From assembly GCA_030142985.1 (NCBI GenBank), contig CP125320.1:1307639-1371638 (forward strand): a DNA stretch of 64,000 bases, in the 5' to 3' direction. The position numbers and the translations under genes were made by a program. This stretch comes from Candidatus Ruthturnera sp. Tsphm01 (GTDB lineage: Bacteria > Pseudomonadota > Gammaproteobacteria > PS1 > Pseudothioglobaceae). This document shows positions 30,769 through 43,038 of the stretch, one piece after another (the first letter of the stretch is position 1; each line of letters opens with the position of its first letter). A model generated the notes under the pieces. It was given only the letters and a program-made list of their open reading frames with translations, searched no databases and was not told where the DNA came from.

Positions 30769-31139
30769 TTGAAATTCAAGCGTAACCCCCAAAAATTAAT
30801 TACCAACAAAACCGCACAGACTGCAAATGACGTTATTATCAAGTCACTCACGCCACTTAAGCACTGGGTTAAAACCCTAACTTTTGACAATGGCAGAAAG
30901 TTTAGTTGGCATGATAGACTGGCTAAAGCATTAGATTATGGTGCTTATTTTGCTAAACTATATCACAGTTGGGAACGTGGACTAAATAAGAACCATAACG
31001 GCTTGTTAAGGCAATTATTCTCAAAGAAAATGGCTTTGGATATCAGCGAAAAAGAAGCCTTTATAGGGCAACGGATTTAATAAACAATAGACCTAGAAAA
31101 CGCTTAGGGTGGAAGACCTTGTTTGAGGTTTTTGCATAG
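30769..31139 (+). pseudogene. IS30-family transposase, 3' fragment, frameshifted
   Basis: The frame from about 30805 matches the C-terminal half of IS30 transposases: TAQTANDVIIKSLTPLKHWV, then TLTFDNGRKF with the second catalytic D, then YFAKLYHSWERGLNKNHNGL and LRQLFSK. It hits a stop at 31080, but a shift at about 31070 restores INNRPRKRLGWKTLFEVFA, the normal family ending, up to 31139. The first catalytic aspartate and the HTH are missing. The normal E of the DDE triad falls in ERGLNENxNG, where this copy has K for the second E. Confidence 0.85.
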
Positions 31140-31272
31140 ATGACTAGCAAGGACTATTTTTTAAATGGTAGTGTTGAACTTATAGGTTTAATTCACCTGA
31201 TATTAATTGTAATAAGGCGTCATTTAACTGATTAAAATCATAAAAAACTACTTTTTTAATAAGCTATACCAG

Positions 31273-31278
31273 TATAAT
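31273..31278 (+). promoter_or_regulatory. -10 box ahead of the atp operon
   Basis: TATAAT lies only 9 bases before the GTG start of atpI and no strong -35 is seen. If used, it would give a very short or absent leader for atpI, or serve atpB from a start inside atpI. It is the best -10 match in the gap. Confidence 0.35.
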
Positions 31279-31287
31279 CTAAACTTT

Positions 31288-32513
<1,226 letters not shown>

Positions 32514-32534
32514 TTATTTTATAAATAGGAGTAA

Positions 32535-32771
<237 letters not shown>

Positions 32772-32806
32772 AATAAAAAAACGATTTAAAATGCAAGGGT
32801 TGAGCT

Positions 32807-33280
32807 ATGAATATTAATTTGACAATGTTTGGGCAGTTAATCATGTTTGCCATGTTTACTTGGTTTTGCATGAAATTTGTTTGGCCGCCTATTGTGATGG
32901 CTATGGAAGAGCGTAAAAAACGTATCGAAAGTGGCTTATTAGCGGCGGAGCGCGGTCGTTCTGAGCAAGAAGAGGCGCAAGCCAAATCTCAAGAGATGAT
33001 TAACCAATCTAAAGACCAGGCAGCTGAGATTATTGCAAACGCCACTCGTCAAGCATCAAATATGGTTGAAGATGCAAAAGACATTGCTTTTAAAGAGGCA
33101 GGTAAGGTTAAGGAAAAAGCACAAGTAGAGCTTGAACAAGACACAATTCGCACTCGTAATGAGTTAAAAAACCAAGTATCTGACTTGGTTATGCAAGGCG
33201 TTAGTGCAGTGCTTGACAAGGAGGTTGATGCGAAGGCGCATCAACAAATGTTGGGTAAATTGTCACAATCGCTGTCGTAA
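32807..33280 (+). CDS. atpF: ATP synthase F0 subunit b
   Basis: Subunit b is the peripheral stalk. The 157 residues have one N-terminal membrane helix (MFGQLIMFAMFTWFCMKFVW) followed by VMAMEERKKRIESGL and a long charged helix with AKDIAFKEAGKVKEKAQVEL. The length and the VWPPI-type motif match gammaproteobacterial AtpF. It ends 6 bases before atpH. Confidence 0.97.
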   Translation: MNINLTMFGQLIMFAMFTWFCMKFVWPPIVMAMEERKKRIESGLLAAERGRSEQEEAQAKSQEMINQSKDQAAEIIANATRQASNMVEDAKDIAFKEAGKVKEKAQVELEQDTIRTRNELKNQVSDLVMQGVSAVLDKEVDAKAHQQMLGKLSQSLS

Positions 33281-33286
33281 TTAGTT

Positions 33287-33838
33287 ATGGAATTAGCCGT
33301 TATTGCCAAACCTTATGCTAGTGCAATTTTTGAATTAGCACAGCAAAATAAATCGCATTTGCAGTGGAAAATGGTTTTAGATGCAGGCGCACAATTGTTT
33401 TTTGATGAACAAATGCGTAGATTTATCGCCTCTCCTAGCGTTTTGGAACAAGATAAATTAAGCGCCATTAAGGCATTACTCAAGTCAATATTGGCAAGAG
33501 AGTTGAGTGAGCATGAGGCAACATTTATTGGCGTGCTATTAGACAATAATCGCACCGACGCATTGCCAAGCATTGCCACCTTGTTTGAAGGTTTGATGAA
33601 CACAATAAATGATACTAAGGTGTTTAATGTCATTAGTGCTTATCAGTTAAGCGAACCTGAAAAAAAGAAAATTGAGAGTGATTTGGCAAATCAATACAAC
33701 AAAGTAGTAAGCATTGACACCGCTATAAACAAAGACTTAGTAGGTGGCGTTATTGTTAAAGACGGTGATAAGGTTATCGATATGTCAATCAAAGCTCGAG
33801 TGAATGAGTTGGGATTGTGTTTATCAATAACACACTAA
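33287..33838 (+). CDS. atpH: ATP synthase F1 subunit delta
   Basis: Delta links the b stalk to the top of F1. The 183 residues begin VIAKPYASAIFELAQ and end with DKDLVGGVIVKDGDKVIDMS-like sequence (NKDLVGGVIVKDGDKVIDMS), the family signature. It stands between atpF and atpA, as usual. Confidence 0.97.
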   Translation: MELAVIAKPYASAIFELAQQNKSHLQWKMVLDAGAQLFFDEQMRRFIASPSVLEQDKLSAIKALLKSILARELSEHEATFIGVLLDNNRTDALPSIATLFEGLMNTINDTKVFNVISAYQLSEPEKKKIESDLANQYNKVVSIDTAINKDLVGGVIVKDGDKVIDMSIKARVNELGLCLSITH

Positions 33839-33865
33839 ATTATTAAAATTTAAAGAGGAATGACT

Positions 33866-35407
33866 ATGCAATTAAACGCTCATGAAATTAGTGATTTAAT
33901 TAAAAAGCAAATAGAAGGATTTGACTTTACCGCTGAGGTACGCACAGAAGGTAGGGTGGTTAGTGTGAGTGATGGCATTGTTCGTATTCATGGTTTGGCC
34001 GATGTGCAATTTGGTGAGATGCTTGAATTCCCAAATAATACTTTTGGCATGGCACTTAACTTAGAGCAAGACAGTGTTGGTGCAGTTATTTTAGGCGATT
34101 ATTTGCATATTTCAGAAGGCGACATCGTTAAATGTACCAATCGTTTAGTCGAAGTGCCTGTTGGTGAGGCTATGTTAGGTCGAGTGGTTAATCCATTAGG
34201 CAAGGCTATTGATGGCAAAGGTGATATTGATGCCCAAGAGACAAGATTACTAGAAATAATGGCACCCGGCGTGATTGATCGTAAATCAGTAGACCAGCCT
34301 ATTCAAACAGGTATTAAGGCAATTGATGCGATGGTGCCAGTGGGTCGTGGTCAGCGTGAGTTAATTATTGGCGATCGTCAAACAGGCAAAACAGCTGTCG
34401 CGGTTGATGCGATTATCAATCAAAAAGATAGTGGCGTTCGTTGTGTATATGTTGCCATTGGTCAAAAAGATTCATCAGTAGCGGCGGTTGTGCGCAAATT
34501 AGAAGAACATGGCGCATTAGCAAACACTATTATTGTGACTGCAGGCGCTGCATCAGCACCAGCACTACAATACATTGCGCCTTATGTAGGGTGCGCTATG
34601 GCTGAGTATTTCCGCGATCGAGGCGAAGATGCACTGATTGTTTATGACGATTTAACCAAGCAAGCTTGGGCCTATCGAGAGGTTTCTTTATTGCTTAAAC
34701 GCCCACCAGGGCGTGAGGCTTATCCTGGTGATGTGTTTTATTTGCATTCACGTTTACTTGAGCGTGCCTCACGTGTTAATGCAGAATATGTAGAAAAGAT
34801 GACTAATGGCGAAGTTAAGGGCAAAACAGGCTCTTTAACAGCATTGCCAATTATTGAAACGCAAGGTGGCGATGTATCAGCGTTCGTGCCTACCAATGTG
34901 ATTTCAATTACAGATGGTCAAATTTTCTTAGAAACGGACTTATTTAATGCAGGTATTCGTCCAGCGATTAATGCTGGTTTGTCAGTATCACGTGTGGGTG
35001 GTGCAGCGCAGACCAACATTATTAAAAAATTGGGTGGTGGTATTCGTCTTGATTTGGCACAATATCGTGAACTGGCGGCTTTTGCGCAATTTGCCTCTGA
35101 TCTTGATGTAGAAACCAAGGCACAAATTGACCGTGGTCAGCGCGTGACAGAATTAATGAAACAAAATCAATACTCACCTTTATCAATTGCTGAAATGGCG
35201 ACCTCGTTGTTTGCTGCTAATTCAGGCTTGTTAGATGATATCGAGGTAAATAAAGTAGTTGCTTTTGAAGCGGCACTTATCGTTTATATGAATGCAAACC
35301 AAGCACCATTGATGGATAAAATTAATCAAACAGGCGATTACGATGATGGAATTTCAAACGAATTACAAGCGGCAATTAATGACTTTAAGGCGAACCATAC
35401 TTGGTAG
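33866..35407 (+). CDS. atpA: ATP synthase F1 subunit alpha
   Basis: Alpha is the non-catalytic nucleotide-binding subunit of the F1 hexamer. I place the start at ATG 33866 (MQLNAHEIS), giving 513 residues, the E. coli length; the ATG two codons earlier overlaps the AGAGGA ribosome site. The P-loop is GDRQTGKTA (about 169-177), Walker [18 protein letters not shown] (about 260), and the arginine finger lies in ISVTDGQIF-like ISITDGQIF...[17 protein letters not shown] (about 345-375). Confidence 0.98.
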   Translation: MQLNAHEISDLIKKQIEGFDFTAEVRTEGRVVSVSDGIVRIHGLADVQFGEMLEFPNNTFGMALNLEQDSVGAVILGDYLHISEGDIVKCTNRLVEVPVGEAMLGRVVNPLGKAIDGKGDIDAQETRLLEIMAPGVIDRKSVDQPIQTGIKAIDAMVPVGRGQRELIIGDRQTGKTAVAVDAIINQKDSGVRCVYVAIGQKDSSVAAVVRKLEEHGALANTIIVTAGAASAPALQYIAPYVGCAMAEYFRDRGEDALIVYDDLTKQAWAYREVSLLLKRPPGREAYPGDVFYLHSRLLERASRVNAEYVEKMTNGEVKGKTGSLTALPIIETQGGDVSAFVPTNVISITDGQIFLETDLFNAGIRPAINAGLSVSRVGGAAQTNIIKKLGGGIRLDLAQYRELAAFAQFASDLDVETKAQIDRGQRVTELMKQNQYSPLSIAEMATSLFAANSGLLDDIEVNKVVAFEAALIVYMNANQAPLMDKINQTGDYDDGISNELQAAINDFKANHTW

Positions 35408-35420
35408 AATGGGGTAGATA

Positions 35421-37687
<2,267 letters not shown>

Positions 37688-38104
37688 ATGCCAACCATTC
37701 ATGTTGATGTTGTTAGTGCAACAGAATCTCTCTATTCGGGTGAGGCGTTGTGTGTATTTGCGCCTGCATCTACAGGTGAATTAGGTATTTATCCAAAACA
37801 TACAGCACTTTTATCAACCTTAAAACCAGGCGAAGTTCGAGTAGAAACGAATAAAGGCATAGAGTCTATTTATATTTCTGGCGGTATTATAGAAGTCCAG
37901 CCAAATGTTGTGACTATTTTTTCTGATACTGCAATTAGAGCAAGCGATTTAGACGAGTCTAAGGTGTTAGATGCTAAACAGCGCGCGCAAGAGGCAATGG
38001 AAAATGCGACTGAGAGTCAAGATATTTCAGCAACACAAGCAGCACTTGCTGAGTCAATGGCACAATTGCAAATGATTAATAGAATGCGTGGTAAGAAAAT
38101 TTAG
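37688..38104 (+). CDS. atpC: ATP synthase F1 subunit epsilon
   Basis: Epsilon is a rotor subunit that couples F1 to the c-ring and can inhibit ATP hydrolysis through its C-terminal helices. The 138 residues have the beta-barrel part (VDVVSATESLYSGEA, ELGIYPKHTALLSTLKPGEV) and the two-helix tail with AKQRAQEAMENA and AALAESMAQLQMINR. It directly abuts atpD and closes the operon. Confidence 0.97.
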   Translation: MPTIHVDVVSATESLYSGEALCVFAPASTGELGIYPKHTALLSTLKPGEVRVETNKGIESIYISGGIIEVQPNVVTIFSDTAIRASDLDESKVLDAKQRAQEAMENATESQDISATQAALAESMAQLQMINRMRGKKI

Positions 38105-38131
38105 AAAACCACAATCCTTAATTAGTTAAGA

Positions 38132-38170
38132 CTCTTAAAAAAACTGTTAATCAAGTTTTTTAGTTATAAG
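38132..38170 (+). terminator. Possible atp operon terminator
   Basis: AAAAAACT (38138-38145) pairs with AGTTTTTT (38154-38161) over an 8-base loop, flanked by CTCTTA and TATAAGAG that can lengthen the stem. It lies about 30 bases after the atpC stop. The T-run is within the stem, so strength is doubtful. Confidence 0.4.
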
Positions 38171-38279
38171 AGACCTAAAAACACCTTTAGCCCTGCTAGG
38201 AGTGGGGAGTGGATTTAGAAAATTTTCAAGTTGATAAAACCTGTTATTTTTCTAATCATCCCTGTTTGTGCAAAAGACT

Positions 38280-38582
38280 CTATAAGTAAGTAATGTTTTC
38301 AAAGTCAACAATTTTGTTGTTAACCACCTCAACACCCTCTTTTTGTAGGCGTTTTATTTTGATTTTAATATTTTCTGAGAAGTAGCCCAAATCTCCATTT
38401 GACTTAACCACACGATGGCACGGCACTTCGGGCGCAAAAGGGTTTTTGTTCATTGCAGAGCCGACAGCCCTATAGTCGTTGGGGTGGTTAATGAGTTTGG
38501 CAAGGCCAGCGTAGGTAATTACCTTGCCAGCAGGAATTTTATCTTTAAGGGCTCGGTAACATTTTTGTTGAAACAGGGTCAT
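38280..38582 (-). CDS. Alkylated-DNA repair protein, single-domain Ogt/ATL-like
   Basis: The 100 residues correspond only to the C-terminal DNA-binding domain of O6-alkylguanine-DNA alkyltransferases. ALKDKIPAGKVITYAGLAKL is the wHTH part, and YRAVGSAMNKNPFAPEVPCH with RVV holds the PCHRV active-site motif, with the acceptor cysteine at about residue 56. Most ATL proteins of this size have Trp in that place, so this one may be an active methyltransferase. It overlaps kdsC by 4 bases (ATGA), so it is translated from the same message. Confidence 0.85.
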   Translation of the reverse strand: MTLFQQKCYRALKDKIPAGKVITYAGLAKLINHPNDYRAVGSAMNKNPFAPEVPCHRVVKSNGDLGYFSENIKIKIKRLQKEGVEVVNNKIVDFENITYL

Positions 38583-39112
38583 GTCAGGTACTTTTTCATG
38601 GCTTTATCAAAGGCATTTTGAGCTTTTAGTAATAAATCACAAACTTCTCTTACTGCGCCATGTCCGCCTATCTTTTTAGTCACAAAATAAGCATTTTCTT
38701 TAACCAGTTCATGGGCATTGGCAACAGCAATTGGCAGACCAGTTTTTCTCATAGCGGGTAAATCAATAATGTCATCGCCCATATAAGCAACTTGTTCAGA
38801 TTGAAATGATAGTTTTTTGATAAGATTATTAAAAGCAACAAGTTTATCATCTTGTCCTTGGTAAAAATGTTCAATACCTAAGTTTTTCATTCGGTGCGCT
38901 ACATTTTTAGAGCTTCTAGCGCTAATAACAGCCACTTCAATGCCGTTTTGTTTAAGCAGTTTAATCCCTAGCCCATCAAGTGAATTAAAGCGTTTAAGTT
39001 CTGTACCTTCATCAGAGAAATATAAGCCACCGTCTGTTAATACGCCATCTACATCAAAAATAATCAGTTTGATTTTTTTGGCTTTTTGGTTTAATTTATC
39101 AAGTAATTGCAT
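38579..39112 (-). CDS. kdsC: 3-deoxy-D-manno-octulosonate 8-phosphate phosphatase
   Basis: KdsC removes phosphate from KDO 8-phosphate for lipopolysaccharide synthesis. The 177-residue C0-type HAD protein has IIFDVDGVLTDGGLYF (motif I, about 18-33), VAVISARSS (motif II, about 61), and YMGDDIIDLPAMRKTGLPIA (motif IV, about 110). The neighbourhood is not the lpt/kdsD cluster of E. coli; here it overlaps ampD by 14 bases. Confidence 0.93.
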   Translation of the reverse strand: MQLLDKLNQKAKKIKLIIFDVDGVLTDGGLYFSDEGTELKRFNSLDGLGIKLLKQNGIEVAVISARSSKNVAHRMKNLGIEHFYQGQDDKLVAFNNLIKKLSFQSEQVAYMGDDIIDLPAMRKTGLPIAVANAHELVKENAYFVTKKIGGHGAVREVCDLLLKAQNAFDKAMKKYLT

Positions 39113-39623
39113 GTAGTTTATTCCACTTAAAACAGGGCCCGGGATCCGTTTTTCTTAACGGAGAAATGTCACTATGACCCTTGATAGCACTTATTGGGTA
39201 ATGAAATTTTAATAAATCTATCACATTGTTTAAGGCTTTATATTGTACCAATTCATACGGCGTATTGTCATCTCCTTGTAGCTCAATACCGATAGAAAAA
39301 TCATTACAGTTATGCTGACCTTTGTAAGCCGATTCTCCTGCATGCCAAGCACGTTGATTAAAAGGTACGAACTGAATTACCATGCCGTTGCGTTTGATCA
39401 GCAGATGCGCGGATACTTTAAGGTCTTTAATGGTTTTAAAATAAGTGTGTTGTCTGGTGTCAAGCTGATTGGTAAAAAAATCTTCAATATGGTGGTTGTT
39501 GAATTTGCCAGGTGGTAGTGAAATATTATGAATAACAATCAAAGATATGGCTTGGTTGGGTCTTTTATTAAAGTTTGGCGAGATGATTTGCTTGGCATTT
39601 TCAAGTAGGTGATTGTTAATCAT
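39099..39623 (-). CDS. ampD: 1,6-anhydro-N-acetylmuramoyl-L-alanine amidase AmpD
   Basis: AmpD is a cytoplasmic zinc amidase that recycles peptidoglycan fragments. The 174 residues have the zinc ligands in place: H in ISLIVIHNISLPPG (about 31), H in AIKGHSDISPLRKTDPG (about 150) and the D of KTDPGP (about 158). No signal peptide is present, as expected. It is translationally linked to kdsC. Confidence 0.95.
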   Translation of the reverse strand: MINNHLLENAKQIISPNFNKRPNQAISLIVIHNISLPPGKFNNHHIEDFFTNQLDTRQHTYFKTIKDLKVSAHLLIKRNGMVIQFVPFNQRAWHAGESAYKGQHNCNDFSIGIELQGDDNTPYELVQYKALNNVIDLLKFHYPISAIKGHSDISPLRKTDPGPCFKWNKLHAIT

Positions 39624-39638
39624 CGCTCAATTATAACC

Positions 39639-40499
39639 CTAATTTAATCGGTTAAAGTAACGAACTCTAAGTAACAGCCTTGGATTGGGCGGATTGTCAA
39701 TAAATTCGGAGCGTTTGTGTAGGATATTGTTGCATAATATACCCTGATTGGCAGTCATGGTATGGCTAAAGTGATGTTCAGAAGTCGTGCTTAAATGCGC
39801 ATCTAAAACGGTAATGGCTTGTTTAACTTCTTGGGCGTTTAAAAATTTTATGTTTTTCTTTCTTTGCGTATAGCGCATATAAAGTTGTGAGCTGGGTTCG
39901 TCAATAAAAAAAATGGCACCTATGGAGGCTTTACGCCTGACAACGCCGTTCACAACGTGCTCAGGTATGCTCATGGCTTGGATGTGAGTAAGCGCCTTAG
40001 TAACATCGGGATTAGACTCTCTTAGTTGTAAATACACCATTTGCTGGTCAATCCATTGGTTTTCTCCACCATGGTTTGCAGGTGTGACACAAAACAAAGA
40101 AAAAGCACGTATGCGCTGCTCTATTGTGTTGTAATAACCATCTGTGTGCCAGCCGATGGCTTTATTGGTATAGGGAATAAATTCAGCTTGGTCTTTTTTA
40201 ACGTTTTGGGTAATATACGCCAAGCCCTGATCTTGAACGTGTAAATGTGGGTCATAATCTGTCAACCCAAGCTGTTTATTAATGGCAATAATGGCTTGCT
40301 GATAGTTGTCTTGTTGTTCAATGTTAAACAGGGCAAAATTGTTTTGCTGGCATAAAAGCTTAATCCTGCCTTTTTCTGAGCGTGTAAGCTTAAAAGGATT
40401 ACTAATTTCAATTAGACAGGCTTCAATCTTAGTGTTAGCATTTGCCAGTTTATCATCTCGCCAACGTTTATATTCATCCAAATTGTTGAGAATAGACAT
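39639..40499 (-). CDS. TauD/TfdA-family Fe(II)/2-oxoglutarate dioxygenase
   Basis: The 286 residues look like a TauD/TfdA-type oxygenase. The iron motif HxD is in AIGWHTDGYYN (about residues 113-123), and the end has the distal His and Arg in NILHKRSEFIDNPPNPRLL. Relatives oxidise small sulfonates, amino acids or siderophore precursors; the substrate here cannot be read from the sequence. It lies between yidC and ampD with 15 bases to ampD, so there is no pathway hint. Confidence 0.75.
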   Translation of the reverse strand: MSILNNLDEYKRWRDDKLANANTKIEACLIEISNPFKLTRSEKGRIKLLCQQNNFALFNIEQQDNYQQAIIAINKQLGLTDYDPHLHVQDQGLAYITQNVKKDQAEFIPYTNKAIGWHTDGYYNTIEQRIRAFSLFCVTPANHGGENQWIDQQMVYLQLRESNPDVTKALTHIQAMSIPEHVVNGVVRRKASIGAIFFIDEPSSQLYMRYTQRKKNIKFLNAQEVKQAITVLDAHLSTTSEHHFSHTMTANQGILCNNILHKRSEFIDNPPNPRLLLRVRYFNRLN

Positions 40500-40508
40500 A
40501 ATAATTTT

Positions 40509-42134
40509 TTAGCCATTAATGCGTTTATTGATTACCCATTGCTGGGCAATTGATAAGATATTGTTAATCACCCAATAAAGTACTAATCCAGATGGGAACC
40601 ATAGAAAGAAAATGGTAAACACAAAAGGCAATGCCATCATAATTTTTGCCTGCATTGGGTCAGGTGGCGGTGGGTTTAGTTTTTGTTGAACAAACATCGA
40701 AATACCCATGATGAGTGGCAATATGTAGTAAGGGTCTTGGGCTGATAAATCGGTTAAATACCAAAATGGCGTTTGGCGTAATTCAACCATTTCTAATAAT
40801 ACCCAATAGAGTGAAATAAATACAGGAATTTGCACCAATATGGGCAAACAACCAGAGGCAGGGTTGATTTTTTCCTTCTTATATAATTCCATGGTTTTTT
40901 GACCCAGTTTTTGCTTGTCATCACCATAGACATCTTTAAGTTTTTTCAATCTTGGGGCAAGCTGTCGCATGCCCGCCATTGATCGGTATGATTTTTCACT
41001 GAGTTTATAAAATGCCAATTTGATTAACAAAGTAAGGATGATAATAGAATAACCCCAAGAATGAATTATTGAATAAATCCAGCTAAGCAGTTCAGATAAT
41101 GGCTTGGCAATAATAAATAATACGCCATAGTCAACAGTTTTGTCTAAACCTGGTGCAACATTGTTAATTTGATCTTGCTCCTTAGGTCCAATATAAAGAC
41201 TGCTGCTTGGTAGAGTTGCTGTTGCGCCAGGTGCAATTACTATTTCTGGGTTTACAATGGTTAGTAAATATTCATCGTTGATAATTTTTGATGAATAGAT
41301 ATGCGTTTGGTCTGCATCTGGGATTGCAGCCACAAAAAAGTAATGCTCAATCATTGCTATCCAGCCGCCTTTGGAGGTGGTTTTTGGCTGATCACCAAAG
41401 TCTTCAAACTCTATTTTTTCATACACATCTTGGTCATCAAATCTTGCACCACCCGTATAGGTTGGCATCATCATGTTGGATTGGTCAAGCTCATTGCGAA
41501 CCAGTTGTGTGTAGCTAGTTATATTTAATGTATTGTTGGTGGCGTTGGTTACTTGGTAATCAATACCAACCACGTAACTGTTTTTGTTAAAGTGATATCG
41601 CTTGGTGACTTTGATGCCATTCTCACTTTGCCAAGTAAAGGGCACAACCAAACTACTGCTATTCATTTGATAATGGCTATTTTTTGAACTAAATATTGAG
41701 TGGTGAGTAGGCATTTGTCCTTGTGGCAATAAACCACTTTGTGCTTGGAATATTTCACCAGTTTTATCATTGAGCAGTTGAAACTTTTGCTCAGAATTAA
41801 GCTCTATTGGATAATCATTAAGCCATGCGTTTTGGATAGTGCCACCCTTGTGGCTAATCTCTAGGGTTAGTAAATCTGTTGTGACTGTTGTAAATGGACC
41901 TTTATTTTTTGCAACAGCATTAGGAAGGTCTAACTCGGCATTGCGATTTGTAACACTGGGCACATCTAGGTTTTGATTTACTAAGGAGTCGTTTGTTGTG
42001 TTAACGTCTTTAATTTTGGTTTGTTTGATTAGATTGCCGTTTACATCCACCGCATGTGTTGCTTCCCACCTGTCCCATAAGAGAAAAATACTTAAAAAAA
42101 TAGCAGCGATGAGAAAGAATTTTTGATTGTTCAT
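40509..42134 (-). CDS. yidC: Membrane protein insertase YidC
   Basis: YidC inserts and folds inner-membrane proteins with or without SecYEG. The 541 residues match gammaproteobacterial YidC. One membrane helix at the N-terminus (FFLIAAIFLSIFLLWDRWEA) is followed by a large periplasmic beta domain (about 55-330) and the conserved helices: GWGYSIIILTLLIKLAFYKL with the groove arginine nearby (LSEKSYRSMAGM), ASGCLPILVQIPVFISLYWV and PSGLVLYWVINNILSIAQQW. It is downstream of yidD. Confidence 0.97.
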   Translation of the reverse strand: MNNQKFFLIAAIFLSIFLLWDRWEATHAVDVNGNLIKQTKIKDVNTTNDSLVNQNLDVPSVTNRNAELDLPNAVAKNKGPFTTVTTDLLTLEISHKGGTIQNAWLNDYPIELNSEQKFQLLNDKTGEIFQAQSGLLPQGQMPTHHSIFSSKNSHYQMNSSSLVVPFTWQSENGIKVTKRYHFNKNSYVVGIDYQVTNATNNTLNITSYTQLVRNELDQSNMMMPTYTGGARFDDQDVYEKIEFEDFGDQPKTTSKGGWIAMIEHYFFVAAIPDADQTHIYSSKIINDEYLLTIVNPEIVIAPGATATLPSSSLYIGPKEQDQINNVAPGLDKTVDYGVLFIIAKPLSELLSWIYSIIHSWGYSIIILTLLIKLAFYKLSEKSYRSMAGMRQLAPRLKKLKDVYGDDKQKLGQKTMELYKKEKINPASGCLPILVQIPVFISLYWVLLEMVELRQTPFWYLTDLSAQDPYYILPLIMGISMFVQQKLNPPPPDPMQAKIMMALPFVFTIFFLWFPSGLVLYWVINNILSIAQQWVINKRING

Positions 42135-42162
42135 AAGATTATTTTTTAATTAAAGAGCGATA

Positions 42163-42381
42163 TTATTTTTTTGGTACGGGGTCAAATCCGCCATCATGCC
42201 ATGGATGGCACTTACCAATGCGTTTTAAACTAAGACCAAGCCCCTTAAAAAAACCGTGCACTTGGATTGCGTCATAGGAATATTGCGAGCAAGTTGGCTG
42301 AAAACGACAATTAGAGCCCAGTAGCGGGCTAATAAATAGTTGGTAAAATTTAATAGGCATTAAGAGTAAGTAACGCATCAA
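42163..42381 (-). CDS. yidD: Membrane protein insertion efficiency factor YidD
   Basis: YidD is a short protein that assists YidC-dependent insertion. The 72 residues show the family core [28 protein letters not shown] and [14 protein letters not shown] with the conserved cysteines. It overlaps rnpA by 4 bases and precedes yidC by 28. Confidence 0.96.
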   Translation of the reverse strand: MMRYLLLMPIKFYQLFISPLLGSNCRFQPTCSQYSYDAIQVHGFFKGLGLSLKRIGKCHPWHDGGFDPVPKK

Positions 42382-42719
42382 TGAGTGGTTATTTTTTTGA
42401 ATAAATGTAATAAGTCATCGGTCATTATAGAGTTTTTAGCGGGTTTTGAATGCCTTGCCATCACTACAAACTCCCAATGATTTAAGTCATTTTTATGTGT
42501 TCTAAAGGTTTCGCGTGCAATTCTCTTGGCTTTATTTCTATCAACAGCTAATTTATAAACTTTTTTTGAAATAGCAAGCCCAAGGCGAGGTGTGGGCGCA
42601 TCAACCTTTCGTGCGATGATTTTCCAGTATTGCCCTTTGGTTGTTTTGCCATGGTTAAAAATGGCTTTATAGTCAAAGGGTTTTAAAACTCTTAAGTTGC
42701 GCGTTAGCCTGAGGGACAC
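42378..42719 (-). CDS. rnpA: Ribonuclease P protein component
   Basis: RnpA is the protein subunit of RNase P, which trims tRNA 5' ends. The 113 residues have [20 protein letters not shown] and KRIARETFR, the family signature for RNA binding. It lies 9 bases after rpmH in the standard rpmH-rnpA-yidD-yidC order. Confidence 0.96.
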   Translation of the reverse strand: MSLRLTRNLRVLKPFDYKAIFNHGKTTKGQYWKIIARKVDAPTPRLGLAISKKVYKLAVDRNKAKRIARETFRTHKNDLNHWEFVVMARHSKPAKNSIMTDDLLHLFKKITTH

Positions 42720-42728
42720 TTAAATTAG

Positions 42729-42869
42729 CTAAGCTGCTAAACGCTTACGCCCTTTTTTTCTACGTGCATTAATAACAGCGCGCCCTGATTTGGTGCTCAT
42801 TCTTGATCTGAAACCGTGTGTACGTTTACGTTTGATGACACTCGGCTGAAAGGTTCTCTTTTGCTTCAT
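42729..42869 (-). CDS. rpmH: 50S ribosomal protein L34
   Basis: L34 is a very short, basic 50S protein. Translating the minus strand from ATG 42869 gives 46 residues, starting [20 protein letters not shown] and ending [11 protein letters not shown], the same length as in E. coli. It is easily missed because of its size. In many gammaproteobacteria this cluster sits beside dnaA; here it lies about 42 kb away from dnaA, so the ancestral block has been split. Confidence 0.97.
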   Translation of the reverse strand: MKQKRTFQPSVIKRKRTHGFRSRMSTKSGRAVINARRKKGRKRLAA

Positions 42870-42899
42870 AATGGAATATCTTTAGATAAAATCTTACAA

Positions 42900-42912
42900 T
42901 TTTACCATAATT
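42900..42912 (-). promoter_or_regulatory. Extended -10 promoter of rpmH
   Basis: On the minus strand TGGTAAAAT (TGnTAAAAT) lies about 30-40 bases ahead of the rpmH ATG. No clear -35 was found. Coordinates are approximate to a few bases. Confidence 0.4.
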
Positions 42913-42975
42913 TAATTCACTAGCCTTATATTTGTTGCCTTGTTAAGGTGTTAGCGTTTTAATATTGCATCGTTT

Positions 42976-43005
42976 TTTATGTCCATATTTAAAAAATGCT
43001 ACAAT
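42976..43005 (+). promoter_or_regulatory. Promoter of dprA-smg-topA
   Basis: TTTATG (42976-42981) and TACAAT (43000-43005) are 18 bases apart and lie 33 bases before the dprA start. GCCTT/AAGGC further on could form a small hairpin in the leader. Confidence 0.45.
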
Positions 43006-43038
43006 AGCCTTTTTTGTAAATTAAGGCAAAGGGTCTAG

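Larger units (their letters stand above)
30677..31287. other. recN-atpI gap: IS30 remnant and atp promoter region
   Basis: This 611-base gap holds the IS30-family fragment (30769-31139), about 90 bases of unassigned sequence before it, and A/T-rich sequence after it that includes the likely atp promoter (TATAAT at 31273-31278). No other gene or RNA was seen. Confidence 0.6.

Noticed and set aside
31117-31139. GAGGTTTTTGCATAG as a third IS5-type end
   Set aside because: These bases encode the normal EVFA ending of the IS30 transposase, so the likeness to GAGACCTTTGCAAA is probably chance.
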